DNA of 64,000 nt from Actinocatenispora sera (GTDB lineage Bacteria > Actinomycetota > Actinomycetes > Mycobacteriales > Micromonosporaceae): contig NZ_AP023354.1 of the NCBI RefSeq assembly GCF_018324685.1, positions 620,001-684,000 on the forward strand, read 5' to 3'. Positions 51,266-61,202 of this stretch are shown here, one piece after another (the stretch's first letter is position 1; each line of letters starts with the position of its first letter). A program made the translations under genes and the position numbers. The notes beneath the pieces were generated by a model, which was given only the letters and a program-made list of their open reading frames with translations, made no database searches and was not told where the DNA came from.

Positions 51266-52321
51266 ATGACGCAGTTTGTGGACTGGGATCTTGCCATCAG
51301 CACGGCCGGGACCATCTCGAAAGCGGGTCCACGGGTCAGCTTCGACGAGGCGGCCGAGGTGGTGGGCGACCTGCGTCAACTGACCGACGAGGCGGCCGGC
51401 CACGTGATCGCCACGACCGGCCTGAGCGGCACGACCACGGCGCACCCACCGGTGCGGGTGGTGGACCGGGCCGACTGGGCGGCGGCGAACCTGCGCGGCC
51501 TGCGCGACGTGATGACCCCGCTGATGGAGCGGGCGCTGGCCGGCAAGGAGCCGGGCACGTTCACCCAGCAGGTCGGGTCCCGGCTGACCGGCGTGCAGGC
51601 GGGGACGGTGCTGGGCTACCTGTCCGGCAAGGTGCTCGGGCAGTACGAGGTGTTCTCCGGCGAGCCGGGCAACCTGCTGCTGGTGGCGCCGAACATCGTG
51701 GAGGTGGAGCGCAAGCTCGGCGCGCGGCCGCGCGACTTCCGGCTGTGGGTGTGCCTGCACGAGGTCACCCACCGCACCCAGTTCACCGCGGTGCCGTGGC
51801 TCCGGCAGTACTTCCTGGATCAGGTCAGCGAGTTCGTCGATGCCTCGCGGGTGGACACCGAGCAGCTGGCCGACCGGCTGCGGCACGCGATGGAGTCGCT
51901 GGCCGACGCGGTGCGGTCGCCGGACAGCCGGGCCAGCGTGCTCGACCTGGTGCAGACGCCGGCGCAGCGCAAGGTGGTCGACCGGCTGACCGCGCTGATG
52001 ACGCTGCTGGAGGGGCACGCCGACTACATCATGGACGCGGTCGGACCGCAGGTGGTGCCGTCGGTGGAGGAGATCCGCAGCAAGTTCAACCGGCGCCGGG
52101 AGACGACGAACCCGGTGGAGCGGGTGATCCGCAAGCTGCTCGGCATCGACGCGAAGATGCGGCAGTACGCGGAGGGCAACAAGTTCGTGACCGCGCTGGT
52201 GGACCGGGTCGGCATGGACGGGTTCAACCGGGTGTGGGAGTCGGCGGAGACGCTGCCGCAGCTGACCGAGATCACCGATCCGGACGCCTGGCTGCGCCGG
52301 GTGCACGGCGCCGAGATCTGA
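51266..52321 (+). CDS. Zinc-dependent metalloprotease, DUF2342 family
   Basis: 351 residues, cytoplasmic. The zinc site HEVTHRTQF (about 173-181) and downstream LEGHADYIMDAVG (about 250-262), with a Glu ligand candidate, are family signatures. M. tuberculosis Rv3626c is the homologue by position, next to dacB and tilS. Substrate unknown. ATG 51266. Confidence 0.92.
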   Translation: MTQFVDWDLAISTAGTISKAGPRVSFDEAAEVVGDLRQLTDEAAGHVIATTGLSGTTTAHPPVRVVDRADWAAANLRGLRDVMTPLMERALAGKEPGTFTQQVGSRLTGVQAGTVLGYLSGKVLGQYEVFSGEPGNLLLVAPNIVEVERKLGARPRDFRLWVCLHEVTHRTQFTAVPWLRQYFLDQVSEFVDASRVDTEQLADRLRHAMESLADAVRSPDSRASVLDLVQTPAQRKVVDRLTALMTLLEGHADYIMDAVGPQVVPSVEEIRSKFNRRRETTNPVERVIRKLLGIDAKMRQYAEGNKFVTALVDRVGMDGFNRVWESAETLPQLTEITDPDAWLRRVHGAEI

Positions 52322-52383
52322 GGCTTCGCTGGATGGACGTCGCCGTGCGGCGGCCGCGCCGCGTACCCGGCGGGGCTGAGTAG

Positions 52384-53361
52384 ATGGCACGGTTGCCGCC
52401 CGCTGTAGCGGCGGTGCGGGTCGCGGTGCGCCGGTCGCTGACCGGGATGGCCCCCGGCGGTACGGTGCTGGTCGCCTGTTCCGGCGGTCCCGACTCGCTG
52501 GCGTTGGCGGCGGCGACCGCGTTCGTGGCGCCACGGTCGGGCCTGCGGGCCGGGCTGGTGACGGTCGACCACGGGTTGCAGCCGGGTTCGGCGGCCCGGG
52601 CGGCGGAGCTGGCCGAGTGGGCCCGCACCGCCGGGCTGGCGCCGGTCGAGGTGGCGACGGTGACGGTGGGCTCGGCCGGCGGTCCAGAGGCGGCGGCCCG
52701 CACCGCGCGGTACGCGGCGCTCGACGAGGCGGCGGCGCGGCACGAGGCCGCGGTGCTGCTCGGCCACACCCGGGACGACCAGGCCGAAACGGTACTGCTC
52801 GCGCTGGCGCGCGGCGCCGGCCCGCGCGGCGTGGCCGGCATGCCGGCGGTGCGCGGGCGGTACCGGCGGCCGCTGCTCGGGCTGCCCCGGGCGACGACGG
52901 TCGCGGCGTGCGAGCAGCTCGGGCTGACCCCGTGGCGGGACCCGCACAACACCGACCCGGCGTACGCGAGATCCCGGTTGCGGTCCGCACTGGATGAGCT
53001 GGAATCGTTGCTGGGCAAGGGTTTCCGCAGCAACCTGGCCCGTACCGCGGAGCTGGTGGCGGCGGACACCGAGCTGCTGGACGAGCAGGCCGACGCGCTC
53101 CTGTCCACTGTGGACAAGGATGACGGGCTGGCGGTGGCCGAGCTGGCCGCGGCGCCCCGGGCGCTGCGGACCCGGGCGCTGCACGCGTACGCGCGGCGGC
53201 TCGGCGCGCCGGGTACCGACCTGACCGCGGGGCACGTGGCCGCGCTCGACGCGCTGCTGACCGACTGGCACGGCCAGGGCCCGGTGTACCTGCCGGGCGC
53301 GATCACCGTGCGCCGCCGCGCCGGCCGTCTCACCCCACCGCTGCCCCGGTGCCGGGTGTGA
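52384..53361 (+). CDS. tilS: tRNA(Ile)-lysidine synthase
   Basis: Makes lysidine at the wobble C of tRNA-Ile(CAU), changing its codon to AUA. 325 residues; the PP-loop motif CSGGPDSLAL lies at about 35-44, with HTRDDQAETVLL following. Short for the family but normal for actinobacteria, which often lack the long C-terminal domain. Usually followed by hpt; here the next gene is a Sua5-like gene, and hpt is 27 kb away. Confidence 0.93.
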   Translation: MARLPPAVAAVRVAVRRSLTGMAPGGTVLVACSGGPDSLALAAATAFVAPRSGLRAGLVTVDHGLQPGSAARAAELAEWARTAGLAPVEVATVTVGSAGGPEAAARTARYAALDEAAARHEAAVLLGHTRDDQAETVLLALARGAGPRGVAGMPAVRGRYRRPLLGLPRATTVAACEQLGLTPWRDPHNTDPAYARSRLRSALDELESLLGKGFRSNLARTAELVAADTELLDEQADALLSTVDKDDGLAVAELAAAPRALRTRALHAYARRLGAPGTDLTAGHVAALDALLTDWHGQGPVYLPGAITVRRRAGRLTPPLPRCRV

Positions 53362-53416
53362 CCCCGTACCAGCAGGTTCCCACGCGGCGCGTCGGCGTGG
53401 GAGACTCCGTGACGTG

Positions 53417-54058
53417 ATGAGCTACGACTGCCGCACCCTGGCCGAGCGCGACCAGGGCATTGCCGCCGCGGTGGAGGCCGTCAAGTCCGGCCAGCTGGTG
53501 GTGTTTCCCACCGGCACCATGTACGGGCTGGGTGCCGACGCGTTCGACGAGGATGCGGTGGCCGAGCTGCGCCGCCTCAAGGATCACGGCCGGGACGTCG
53601 CGTCGCCGGTGATGGTCGGCTCGCAGCAGACCCTGGACGGGCTGGTCCTGGTGCTGCCGCAGGCGGCCCGGGAACTCGTCGAGGCGTACTGGCCGGGTGA
53701 GCTGAGCGTGATCGTCGAGCACGCGCCGAGCCTGGCGTGGGACATCGGCGACACCGACGGCACGTTCCTGGTGCGGCAGCCGCTGCATCCGGTGGCGCTG
53801 GAACTGCTGCGCGAGACCGGCCCGATGGTGGTGGTGGGCGCATCGCTGCCGGGAAAGACCCCGCCGACCACGGCGGAGGAGGCGCAGGAACAGCTCGGTT
53901 CGGCGGTGTCGGTGTACCTGGAGGCGGGGCCCGGCGGCGAGGCGGTGCCGTCGACGATCGTCGACTGCGCGGAGGAACCGCCGATGCTGCTGCGGGCCGG
54001 CGCGCTGTCGCTGGACACGCTGCGTACGGTGGTGCCGGAACTCGTCGAATCGGACTGA
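53417..54058 (+). CDS. Sua5/YciO/YrdC-family protein with altered active-site motifs
   Basis: 213 residues. VVFPTGTMYGLGADAFDEDAV is the clear YrdC-type start. The usual KxR then P segment reads LKDHGRDVASPVMV, and the usual SANxSG reads GASLPGKTPPTT, so the Asn is missing. The family makes threonylcarbamoyl-AMP for tRNA t6A, but the changes suggest a paralogue with another role (YciO-type). ATG 53417; a GTG lies 3 bp upstream. Confidence 0.75.
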   Translation: MSYDCRTLAERDQGIAAAVEAVKSGQLVVFPTGTMYGLGADAFDEDAVAELRRLKDHGRDVASPVMVGSQQTLDGLVLVLPQAARELVEAYWPGELSVIVEHAPSLAWDIGDTDGTFLVRQPLHPVALELLRETGPMVVVGASLPGKTPPTTAEEAQEQLGSAVSVYLEAGPGGEAVPSTIVDCAEEPPMLLRAGALSLDTLRTVVPELVESD

Positions 54059-54146
54059 TCGACCACCCCCACGGCCGACCGTTTGCCCGCATCGGCCACG
54101 ATAAGTAATCGAATCCTAGGCAAGACTGCGACCCGCGGAGACCCTC

Positions 54147-54989
54147 GTGACCTATCCCCCTGGCCAGTACGGCCAGCCCGGCGGCAACGACCCCTACGGT
54201 CAGCAGCCGCCCTATGGCCAGCCCCAACAGCCCTACGGCCAGCCGCCCGCGAGCGGTCAGCCCGCCTACGGCCAGCCGGCCAGCGGTCAGCCGTACGGCC
54301 AGCCCGACCCGTACGGCCAGCCGCCGGCGAGCGGCCAGCCCTACGGCCAGCCGGCCAGCGGTCAGCCCGCGTACGGCCAGCCGCCGGCGAGCGGCCAGCC
54401 GTACGGGCAGCCCAGCGGCGCGCCGTACGGGCAGCCGTCCGGCGCACCCGACCCGTACGGCCAGCCGGCCCAGCCGTACGGCCAGCCCGGCTACGGTCAG
54501 CCGGGGCAGCCCGGGTACGGCGGCATGCCGCCGGTCCCGCAGCAGCCGAAGAAGTCGAAGCTGCCGATCATCCTCGGCGCCGGCGGCGGTGGGCTGGCGC
54601 TGATCATCATCCTCATCATCGTGCTGGTCGTCGCGTTGGGCGGCAGCGGTGGCGCGAGCGATCCGGCCACGGCGGTGCAGAAGTACCTGACCGCGGTGTT
54701 CAAGGACAAGGACGCCAGCACCGCCAAGGCGATGCTCTGCAAGGCGGAACAGCACACCACCGACGCGGACCCGGAAGAGGTCCAGAAGCAGTTCCGCAGC
54801 GGTTCCACCCAGGTGTCGGTCGACTGGACCACGCCGACCGAGTCGAGCCGCAGCGGTGACAACGCCGAGGTGAAGAACGACCTGAAGCTCTCGTACAACG
54901 GTCGTTCCACCACCCTGCCGGTGACCTGGAAGGTCGTCGACGAGTCCGGCTGGAAGGTCTGCGACCTGGAGACCGGCACGCCGAAGTAA
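54147..54989 (+). CDS. Single-TM protein with YGQP repeats and NTF2-like C-terminus
   Basis: 280 residues. Residues 1-130 are built of GQPPYGQP and [11 protein letters not shown] units (disordered, cytoplasmic side), then a helix (about 145-167) and an extracytoplasmic domain (170-280: [21 protein letters not shown] ... [12 protein letters not shown], split over the domain). The C-terminal domain is paralogous to that at 15397-15927. GTG start at 54147. A strong terminator follows. Confidence 0.75.
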   Translation: MTYPPGQYGQPGGNDPYGQQPPYGQPQQPYGQPPASGQPAYGQPASGQPYGQPDPYGQPPASGQPYGQPASGQPAYGQPPASGQPYGQPSGAPYGQPSGAPDPYGQPAQPYGQPGYGQPGQPGYGGMPPVPQQPKKSKLPIILGAGGGGLALIIILIIVLVVALGGSGGASDPATAVQKYLTAVFKDKDASTAKAMLCKAEQHTTDADPEEVQKQFRSGSTQVSVDWTTPTESSRSGDNAEVKNDLKLSYNGRSTTLPVTWKVVDESGWKVCDLETGTPK

Positions 54990-55005
54990 CCGCACCGACG
55001 CGCGC

Positions 55006-55036
55006 GGCGCCGCCCGGGGATGCCCCGGGCGGCGCC
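55006..55036. terminator. Strong terminator between convergent genes
   Basis: GGCGCCGCCCGGGG (55006-55019) and CCCCGGGCGGCGCC (55023-55036) form a perfect 14-bp stem with a 3-base loop, 17 bp after the plus-strand gene and 18 bp past the FUSC stop on the minus strand. Confidence 0.85.
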
Positions 55037-55053
55037 GTCGTGTTCGGCGCCGG

Positions 55054-57015
55054 TCAGACGTGGCCGAGGGAACGGTCGGCGGGCTCGGGGCCGGCGGCGA
55101 CCCGTCTCGCCGTACGCACCCGGGAGGCGATCGGTTGCAGCGCCTCGTCGGCCGGGGACGGGATCTCGTCCGGTGAGCGCCGCTCGCGCAGCGCGCCGGC
55201 GAGGTCCCGGACGTCGGCGACGAGCAGGTTCACCGCGTCCGGGGACGGCGGCCGGCCGGACCCGGTGCGGACCGCGTCCCGGGACTTGATCGCCGCCGCC
55301 GTGGTGGCGTCCACCGCGTACTCCAGTTCCACGATCATCGGCCACCACGCGGCGGCGTTCGTACTGACCGGCGGCGGCTCGGCGAGCTTGCGCTGGAACG
55401 CGGTCCGCACGTCGGACATGGTCCGGTAGGTACGCCGGCGCTGCCGCCGGGCGGCACCCACGTCGGTGCCGAACGCCACCCGTAGGTAGTCGGCCAGCTC
55501 GTCCACCGCGTCGGCGACCTGCGGCCCGAGGTGCACCCGCCACGTCTCCGGCCACAGCAGGTACCCGAAGACCAGCGCCACCGCGCAGCCGGTGGCGGTG
55601 TCGATCAGCCGGGTCACCACGATCGACGGCCCCTGGTGGGTGCTGAAGTCGATCAGCAGTGACGCCAGCGGGGTCAGGAAGATCGCGAACATGCCGTAGT
55701 TGCGGCCCATCACGATCGGCAGCACGCCGGCGGCGACGGCGATGAACGGCAGCAGCCAGGCGCCGTTCGGCGCGATCGCGAGCAGCGCGGCGCCGATCAG
55801 GACGCCGCCGAGGGTGCCGACGGCGCGCTGCACACCGCGGGCGAACACCGAGCCGAAGTCCGGTTTCAGCACGATCGCCACGGTCAGCAGGATCCAGTAG
55901 GACCGTTCCAGCTGCAGCACGCCGCGCAGCGCCTCGGCGAGCGACATGCACAGCACCAGCCGCATCGCGTACAGCCAGGTGGCCGGGCCGGTCAGGATCG
56001 TGTCGCTCCAGCGGATCAGCCGTTCCCGCATCGGCGGTGGCAGCAGCGGCGCCGTCGACACCGCCTCGTGCTCGGGTTTCAGCAGTTCGCGCACGTCGTT
56101 CATGCCGGTGCGCAGCGCCCGCAGCCGGTACGTGTCGGGGTGCCGCAGCGACTCCGGCATCGGCGGTGGTGGCCGGTCGTTGCTGATCGCCTCGGCCACC
56201 GCGCGCATCCCGGCCGGGATCTCCGCCGGTACCGGCTTGCCCAGGTGCGCGATCGTCACCGCCGCCTCGGTGACCGGGGTGGCGGCGTTGAGCAGCGCGG
56301 CCAGCTCGCGAAACGTCGGGTTGCGGCCGGCCGAGCGGGACCGGACCGACAGCAGGGCGTCGTAGCCGGCGTTCATCGCGTCGGTGACCGCCTGCCGGGC
56401 CGCGACGGCGCGGTCGGTACCGGTGTCGGCGAGCAGGTCGGCGATCGACCGGTACACCGCCGCCACCGCCTCGCGTTCCGGCGTGCGGACCCCGCCGACC
56501 AGCGACACCAGCACCGACAGCAGCAGCGCCCACAGCGCGCCGACGAGGTACAGCGCCGGGATCACCCACGGCGCGAACGGTTGCGGCAGCCCGGACGCGA
56601 TCGCCACGTAGACCAGCAGTTGCAGGCCGGCGGTCGACGCGGCGGCGTTGATCACCGACAGCAGCGCCGAGACGAGCGACGCCGCGGCGACCACCAGCAC
56701 CGCCACCCAGCCGGTACCGACGGCGAGGTGGCCGACGTAGAGGCCGACCGCGCCGGCGAAACCGACGCCCACCTGGCGGGCCAGCCGGAACCGGAGCGGG
56801 CCGCCCCGGTCGGCGAGCGCGGTGGCCATCGCACCCATGCCGGCGAACGTGCCGAGGCTCGGCGCGCCCAGTGCGAGGAATACCGCAAGGGGCGTCGGGA
56901 TCGACACCGCCATCCGCAGCACGTCCAGCCAGGAGATGGCAGCCGGCTTCAGCCGCACCAGCTCGACGATCCAGTCCGGTGCGGACAGCTCGAACCGCCG
57001 CGCCCGGACGGCCAT
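55054..57015 (-). CDS. FUSC-family membrane transporter
   Basis: 653 residues. Two membrane blocks (about 38-180 and 375-500) separated by a helical cytoplasmic domain, and a C-terminal soluble tail: the two-repeat layout of FUSC/aromatic acid exporter-type proteins. LERSYWILLTVAIVLKPDFGSVFARGVQRAVGT, the segment after residue 390, is the typical second-repeat motif. ATG 57015; a GTG lies at 57018. Likely exporter of small acids; substrate unknown. Confidence 0.85.
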   Translation of the reverse strand: MAVRARRFELSAPDWIVELVRLKPAAISWLDVLRMAVSIPTPLAVFLALGAPSLGTFAGMGAMATALADRGGPLRFRLARQVGVGFAGAVGLYVGHLAVGTGWVAVLVVAAASLVSALLSVINAAASTAGLQLLVYVAIASGLPQPFAPWVIPALYLVGALWALLLSVLVSLVGGVRTPEREAVAAVYRSIADLLADTGTDRAVAARQAVTDAMNAGYDALLSVRSRSAGRNPTFRELAALLNAATPVTEAAVTIAHLGKPVPAEIPAGMRAVAEAISNDRPPPPMPESLRHPDTYRLRALRTGMNDVRELLKPEHEAVSTAPLLPPPMRERLIRWSDTILTGPATWLYAMRLVLCMSLAEALRGVLQLERSYWILLTVAIVLKPDFGSVFARGVQRAVGTLGGVLIGAALLAIAPNGAWLLPFIAVAAGVLPIVMGRNYGMFAIFLTPLASLLIDFSTHQGPSIVVTRLIDTATGCAVALVFGYLLWPETWRVHLGPQVADAVDELADYLRVAFGTDVGAARRQRRRTYRTMSDVRTAFQRKLAEPPPVSTNAAAWWPMIVELEYAVDATTAAAIKSRDAVRTGSGRPPSPDAVNLLVADVRDLAGALRERRSPDEIPSPADEALQPIASRVRTARRVAAGPEPADRSLGHV

Positions 57016-57160
57016 CACCCCATGATCACAGAAACCGGCCGCACCCCGCGACGCTTGCCGCGGTCAGCGGTGCGGGCCCCGCTCGCGCCGGCCGGGACCG
57101 CGGCGACGCCCGCCGGCACAGGTCAACCCGCCCGCCGAGCCGCAGCGATGCTCGCAGCGG

Positions 57161-58654
57161 TCAACCGCGCCGGTCCGGGTCACGCCAGCCGGCCTGCGGG
57201 CCGCGCTGCCCGATGGCGGTGAGCCGGCGCTCGACATCCGGGCGGACCCGGTTGGTGGTCATCACGAGCAGTTCGTCCCGGGCCCGGATCGGGGTGCGCC
57301 GGTCCGGGACGAACGCCCGGCCGGCCCGGATCACCATCGTCACCACCGCCGGATCCGGCAGCCGCAGCTCCCAGATCTCCACGTTGCGCAGCCGGGACCG
57401 GGGCGACACCACCACGTGGATGAGGTCCGCGTCCAGTACGTCCAGCGGAGCCGACTCGATCTCCAGGTCCCGGGTGGCGTCGGCGGAGACCAGGCCGAGT
57501 CGCCGGGCCACCGGTTTCAGCGTCGGCGCCTGTACCAGGGTGAACGCCACGACCAGCACGAACACCACGTTGAACAGCCGCTCCGAGCCCGGCACGTGGG
57601 CCACCACCGGGAACGTGGCGAGCACGATCGGTACCGCCCCGCGCAGCCCGGCCCAGGACAGCAGCACCTGGTCGCGACGCGGTACCCGGAACGGCAGCAG
57701 CGAGACGACCACCGACACCGGCCGCGCCACCAGCAGCAGGACCAGCCCGAGTACCAGCGCCGGGGCGATCACCCCCAGCAGCTCGCTCGGCGTCACCAGC
57801 AGGCCCAGCGACACGAACAGGCCGATCTGCGCGATCCACCCCATGCCCTGGGCGAACGAGCGGACCGCGTGCCGGTGCGTGCGGCCGGCGTTGCCCAGGA
57901 TGATCGCGGTCAGGTACGCGGCGAGGAACCCGCTGGCGTGCGCCGCGCCGGCCGCCGCGAAGGCGATCAACCCCATCGAGAACGTCGCCAGCGGGTACAG
58001 CCCGGACGACGGCAGCGACAGCCGGCGCAGCCCCAGGGCGCCGAGGAACCCGACCGCGAGCCCGATCGCCGCCCCGACCCCCAGCTCGTACGCGAGCGAG
58101 ACCACCGCACGCAGCGGCGTACCGGCGTCGATCGGCACCGTGAACGCCAGCACCAGGATCACCGTCGGCGCGTCGTTGAACCCCGACTCCGCCTCCAGCA
58201 GCCCGGCGATCCGGTGCGGCAGCGGCAACGCCCGCAACACCGAGAACACCGCGGCCGCGTCGGTGGACGCCACCACCGCGCCCAGCAGCAGCGCCAGCTG
58301 CACCGAGACGCCCAGCAGCAGCCAGGCGCCGGCCGCGGTGACCAGCACGCTGACCACGACGCCGAGGGTGGCGAGCACACCCGCCCGGCCCAGTACCGGC
58401 CGGATCAGCCGCCAGTCGGTCGACAGACCGCCGTCGATCAGGATCACCGCGAGCGCGCCGATCCCGATCGCCTGCGCCACCTGGTCGTTGGAGAACTGCA
58501 CCCCGAGGCCGTCCTCGCCCAGGCCCAGCCCGATCGCGAGGAACGCCAGCAGCACCGGCAGGCCGACCCGGCTGACCAGCCGGGCCGCCGCGATACTCGC
58601 CACCACCACGCATCCGCCGACGAGCACCACCAGGTACAGCTCGTGCAGCGTCAT
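57161..58654 (-). CDS. Potassium/proton antiporter, CPA1 family with TrkA-C domain
   Basis: 497 residues. Twelve or so helices with the antiporter motifs EDGLGVQFSN, LIDGG and FNDAPTVILVL (the ND pair of CPA exchangers), and WAGLRGAVPIVLA. The C-terminal about 90 residues form a TrkA-C-type regulatory domain. Matches CvrA/NhaP2-type K+/H+ antiporters. ATG 58654 (MTLHELYLVV) gives a normal N-terminus. Confidence 0.92.
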   Translation of the reverse strand: MTLHELYLVVLVGGCVVVASIAAARLVSRVGLPVLLAFLAIGLGLGEDGLGVQFSNDQVAQAIGIGALAVILIDGGLSTDWRLIRPVLGRAGVLATLGVVVSVLVTAAGAWLLLGVSVQLALLLGAVVASTDAAAVFSVLRALPLPHRIAGLLEAESGFNDAPTVILVLAFTVPIDAGTPLRAVVSLAYELGVGAAIGLAVGFLGALGLRRLSLPSSGLYPLATFSMGLIAFAAAGAAHASGFLAAYLTAIILGNAGRTHRHAVRSFAQGMGWIAQIGLFVSLGLLVTPSELLGVIAPALVLGLVLLLVARPVSVVVSLLPFRVPRRDQVLLSWAGLRGAVPIVLATFPVVAHVPGSERLFNVVFVLVVAFTLVQAPTLKPVARRLGLVSADATRDLEIESAPLDVLDADLIHVVVSPRSRLRNVEIWELRLPDPAVVTMVIRAGRAFVPDRRTPIRARDELLVMTTNRVRPDVERRLTAIGQRGPQAGWRDPDRRG

Positions 58655-58883
58655 CCGGGTGCCCTTCGCCCTCCGTTCGGCGCGACGGCACGGGCGGTGC
58701 GTGGCCGCCGGGCTCGACCGCCCGTCACGGCCGTGGATCAACGGTACGCAACGGGGCGCCCGCTACGGGCCCCATCGGGCGATCAGGCCCGGCTCGTCAC
58801 CGGGTTTCACCGCCGCTCAACGGACCCGAAACATCGGCCCGCCACGCTGCGTACCGAGGGCACTGCCGTCGAAGGGAGTCGTG

Positions 58884-59540
58884 ATGCCGACCAGGTTACG
58901 GGTACGGATGCCGGACCGCCCCGGCGCGCTGGGCCGGCTCGCCGCCGCGCTCGGCGCCGCCGGCGTGGACATCCGGCAGGTCCGGGCGCTGGATCGCGCG
59001 GCCGGCCGGGCCGTGGTCGACGTGCTGGTCGCGCTGCCCGCCGCCATGCTGCCCAGCGCGGCGGCCCGGCTGCTCAGCGGCATTCCGGGGGTACGCCTCG
59101 ACGGCTGCTGGCAGGCCGGCGACTCGCTGGAACTCGACCTCGGCCTGGAGGCGCTGGCCGAGACACTCGCGGCACCGCACCGAGCGCTGCCGGTACTGGT
59201 CGACGCGGCGCCCCGGGTGGTCGCGGCGCACTGGGCAGCCGCACTCGTGGTACCGAGCGGGCGCATCGTCCGGGCCAGCTGGCGGGCGCCGCGACTGGCA
59301 CCGGGCCCGCTCGGGGGCGTCCGGCCGCACACCTCGACCGCGGCGGACGGTACCCGGCTCGCGGTCGTACCACTGGGGCGCGAGCACGCGCTGCTCGCCG
59401 GCCGCCGCAACGCACCGTCCTTCCACCAGTCGGAGCTGCACAGCCTCACCACGCTGGCCCGCGCCGCGGCGCGGCTGATCGAGCTCGCTGCCGATGCCCG
59501 GCCGGCCGGCGCGAACCTGTCACTGGTCGGCGACCGCTGA
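58884..59540 (+). CDS. ACT-domain protein
   Basis: 218 residues. N-terminal ACT domain (about 3-75: TRLRVRMPDRPGALGRLAAALGAAGVDI), usual sensor for amino acids or other small ligands. The C-terminal 130 residues have a different pattern (VLVDAAPRVVAAHWAAALVV ... FHQSELHSLTTLARAAARLIEL) that may be a GAF-like regulatory domain. ATG 58884; its 3' end overlaps the sedolisin gene by 21 bp, tail to tail. Confidence 0.85.
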   Translation: MPTRLRVRMPDRPGALGRLAAALGAAGVDIRQVRALDRAAGRAVVDVLVALPAAMLPSAAARLLSGIPGVRLDGCWQAGDSLELDLGLEALAETLAAPHRALPVLVDAAPRVVAAHWAAALVVPSGRIVRASWRAPRLAPGPLGGVRPHTSTAADGTRLAVVPLGREHALLAGRRNAPSFHQSELHSLTTLARAAARLIELAADARPAGANLSLVGDR

Positions 59541-61202
59541 TCGAGCACCCCTGCCCGCCGAGGCCGAGCCCGACGGAGCCGAGCCCGACGGGGCCGCGCT
59601 GGATGGGGCCGGGCCCGACGGGGCCGCGATGTCCGGGCCGGTGAGCACGTCGGCCAGCGCGGCGGTGGGGACGCCGAGGCCGGTACAGGCGTCCCAGCCG
59701 GGGCCCGCCTCGTACGCACCGTTGCCGCCGCTGGTCACGTCGCGGAAGCCGGGCGCGACCGCACCGGCGGTGGTCGTCCCGTACAGGGTGGGCTGGACCA
59801 GGCCGAACCCGGAGCCGGTCCGCTGCGCCAGCCGGGCCAGCAGCGCCGCCCACAGCGGCGCCACCGCGCTGGTACCGCCGATCACCATCTCCTTGCCGTC
59901 CACCCGGACCCGGTAGCCGGTGGCCGGGTCGGCGTCGGCCGCCACGTCCGGCACGCCGCGGCCGGCGCCGCCGGTCGGCCCGGCCGGCACGCCGACCTGT
60001 TGCTGCCAGGACGGCAGATCGAACGCGGTACTCACGCCGCCGCCGGTCGCCCCGCCGCCGGAGCCCGAGTTCCACACCGTCTCGGACCGCACCGCACCGG
60101 TCGACGCGTCCGCGGTCAGGCTGGTACCGCCGCAGGCCAGCACGTGCGGGCTGGACGCCGGGAAGTCGGTGTGCGCGGTGCCGTCGGTGGCACCGTCCGC
60201 GCTGCCGCCGTCGCCGGCCGCCGCGGTCACCGTGACCCCGAGCGCCGCCGCATCGGCCAGCGCCTGGTCGAAACTGGCCCGGGCCTGCTCGGTCCACTGG
60301 TCCTCGCTGGCCCCCCAGCTGATGCTCACCGCGACCGGCGTCGGGTCGGCGTGGATCGCGGTACTCACCGCGTCGAGGAAGCCCTGGTCGGTGTTGGGGG
60401 CGAAGTAGACCACCTGGTGCGCGCCGGGGGCGAGGCCGCCGACCACCTCGATGTCGAGCAGCACCTCGCCGTCCGCGCCGCTCGGGTCACCACCCGGCCG
60501 GTTCTGCCCGCCGTCCACGCTGGCCGCGGTCACCGTCGGCGGCGCCAGCTGCAGCTCGCCGAAGTACGCGTCCAGGTCGGCCTGCCCGAAGCCGCCGCCC
60601 AGCTCGATGATCGCCACCGTCTGGCCGGTGCCGTCGACGTCGGTCGGGAACCCGTAGACCGTGCCGAGCTGTGGCGGCGTGAACGACGCGGTGGTCGCCT
60701 CGGCGGCGGCCACCCGGAACGCGGCGCGGGCCTGCGGCCGGTCGTCGAGCCCGAGCACCGCGGTCACCACGCCGGCGAGCTCGGCGGGCAGCCGCAACTC
60801 GCCCTCCCGGTGCCGGTAGGCGACCGTACCGCCGTCGAACGGGTTCGGCGCGCTCATCCGGGACAGCCGTGCACCGAACATCGCGGACTGGGTGGCGAGC
60901 GGACCGCCGACCACGATCCGCCGACTGGCCTGGTCGACCGCGACGATCTCCAGCCCGTGGCCGGTCAGCGCCGCCCGGACCGTGTCGATGTCGGCCGGAT
61001 CGGCCCCGTACCGATCGGCGAACTCGGCCCGGCTCACCGTCGCCGGCCCCGTCACCAGCTCCGCCGGCAGCGGGGAGCGGCGACGCAACACCAGCGTCGT
61101 CTCCAACCGCTCGGCGTCGTCCAGCGTGCCGGACTCCTGCGCCTGCGGCAGCGCGGCGCCGCGCCGACTGCCCGGTACCGGAACAAATGCCACGTCAGCC
61201 AT
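59520..61202 (-). CDS. S53 family serine peptidase (sedolisin/kumamolisin type)
   Basis: 560 residues. Pro-domain (about 45-155), then the catalytic domain with Glu246 and Asp250 (GEVLLDIE), the oxyanion Asp in AAAGDGGS, and Ser445 in GGTSAVAP. Ends in a Pro/Ser/Ala-rich tail (about 530-560). No clear signal peptide precedes the pro-domain, which is unusual for a secreted acid peptidase; the start at 61202 may therefore be right or an unseen upstream start exists. Acts best at low pH in known members. Confidence 0.92.
   Translation of the reverse strand: MADVAFVPVPGSRRGAALPQAQESGTLDDAERLETTLVLRRRSPLPAELVTGPATVSRAEFADRYGADPADIDTVRAALTGHGLEIVAVDQASRRIVVGGPLATQSAMFGARLSRMSAPNPFDGGTVAYRHREGELRLPAELAGVVTAVLGLDDRPQARAAFRVAAAEATTASFTPPQLGTVYGFPTDVDGTGQTVAIIELGGGFGQADLDAYFGELQLAPPTVTAASVDGGQNRPGGDPSGADGEVLLDIEVVGGLAPGAHQVVYFAPNTDQGFLDAVSTAIHADPTPVAVSISWGASEDQWTEQARASFDQALADAAALGVTVTAAAGDGGSADGATDGTAHTDFPASSPHVLACGGTSLTADASTGAVRSETVWNSGSGGGATGGGVSTAFDLPSWQQQVGVPAGPTGGAGRGVPDVAADADPATGYRVRVDGKEMVIGGTSAVAPLWAALLARLAQRTGSGFGLVQPTLYGTTTAGAVAPGFRDVTSGGNGAYEAGPGWDACTGLGVPTAALADVLTGPDIAAPSGPAPSSAAPSGSAPSGSASAGRGARSAVADQ

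Noticed and set aside
57416-59644. Long plus-strand frames (up to 889 residues) across the antiporter and FUSC genes
   Set aside because: They are antisense to well-supported genes (57161-58654 and 55054-57015) and have no recognisable domain before the ACT gene.
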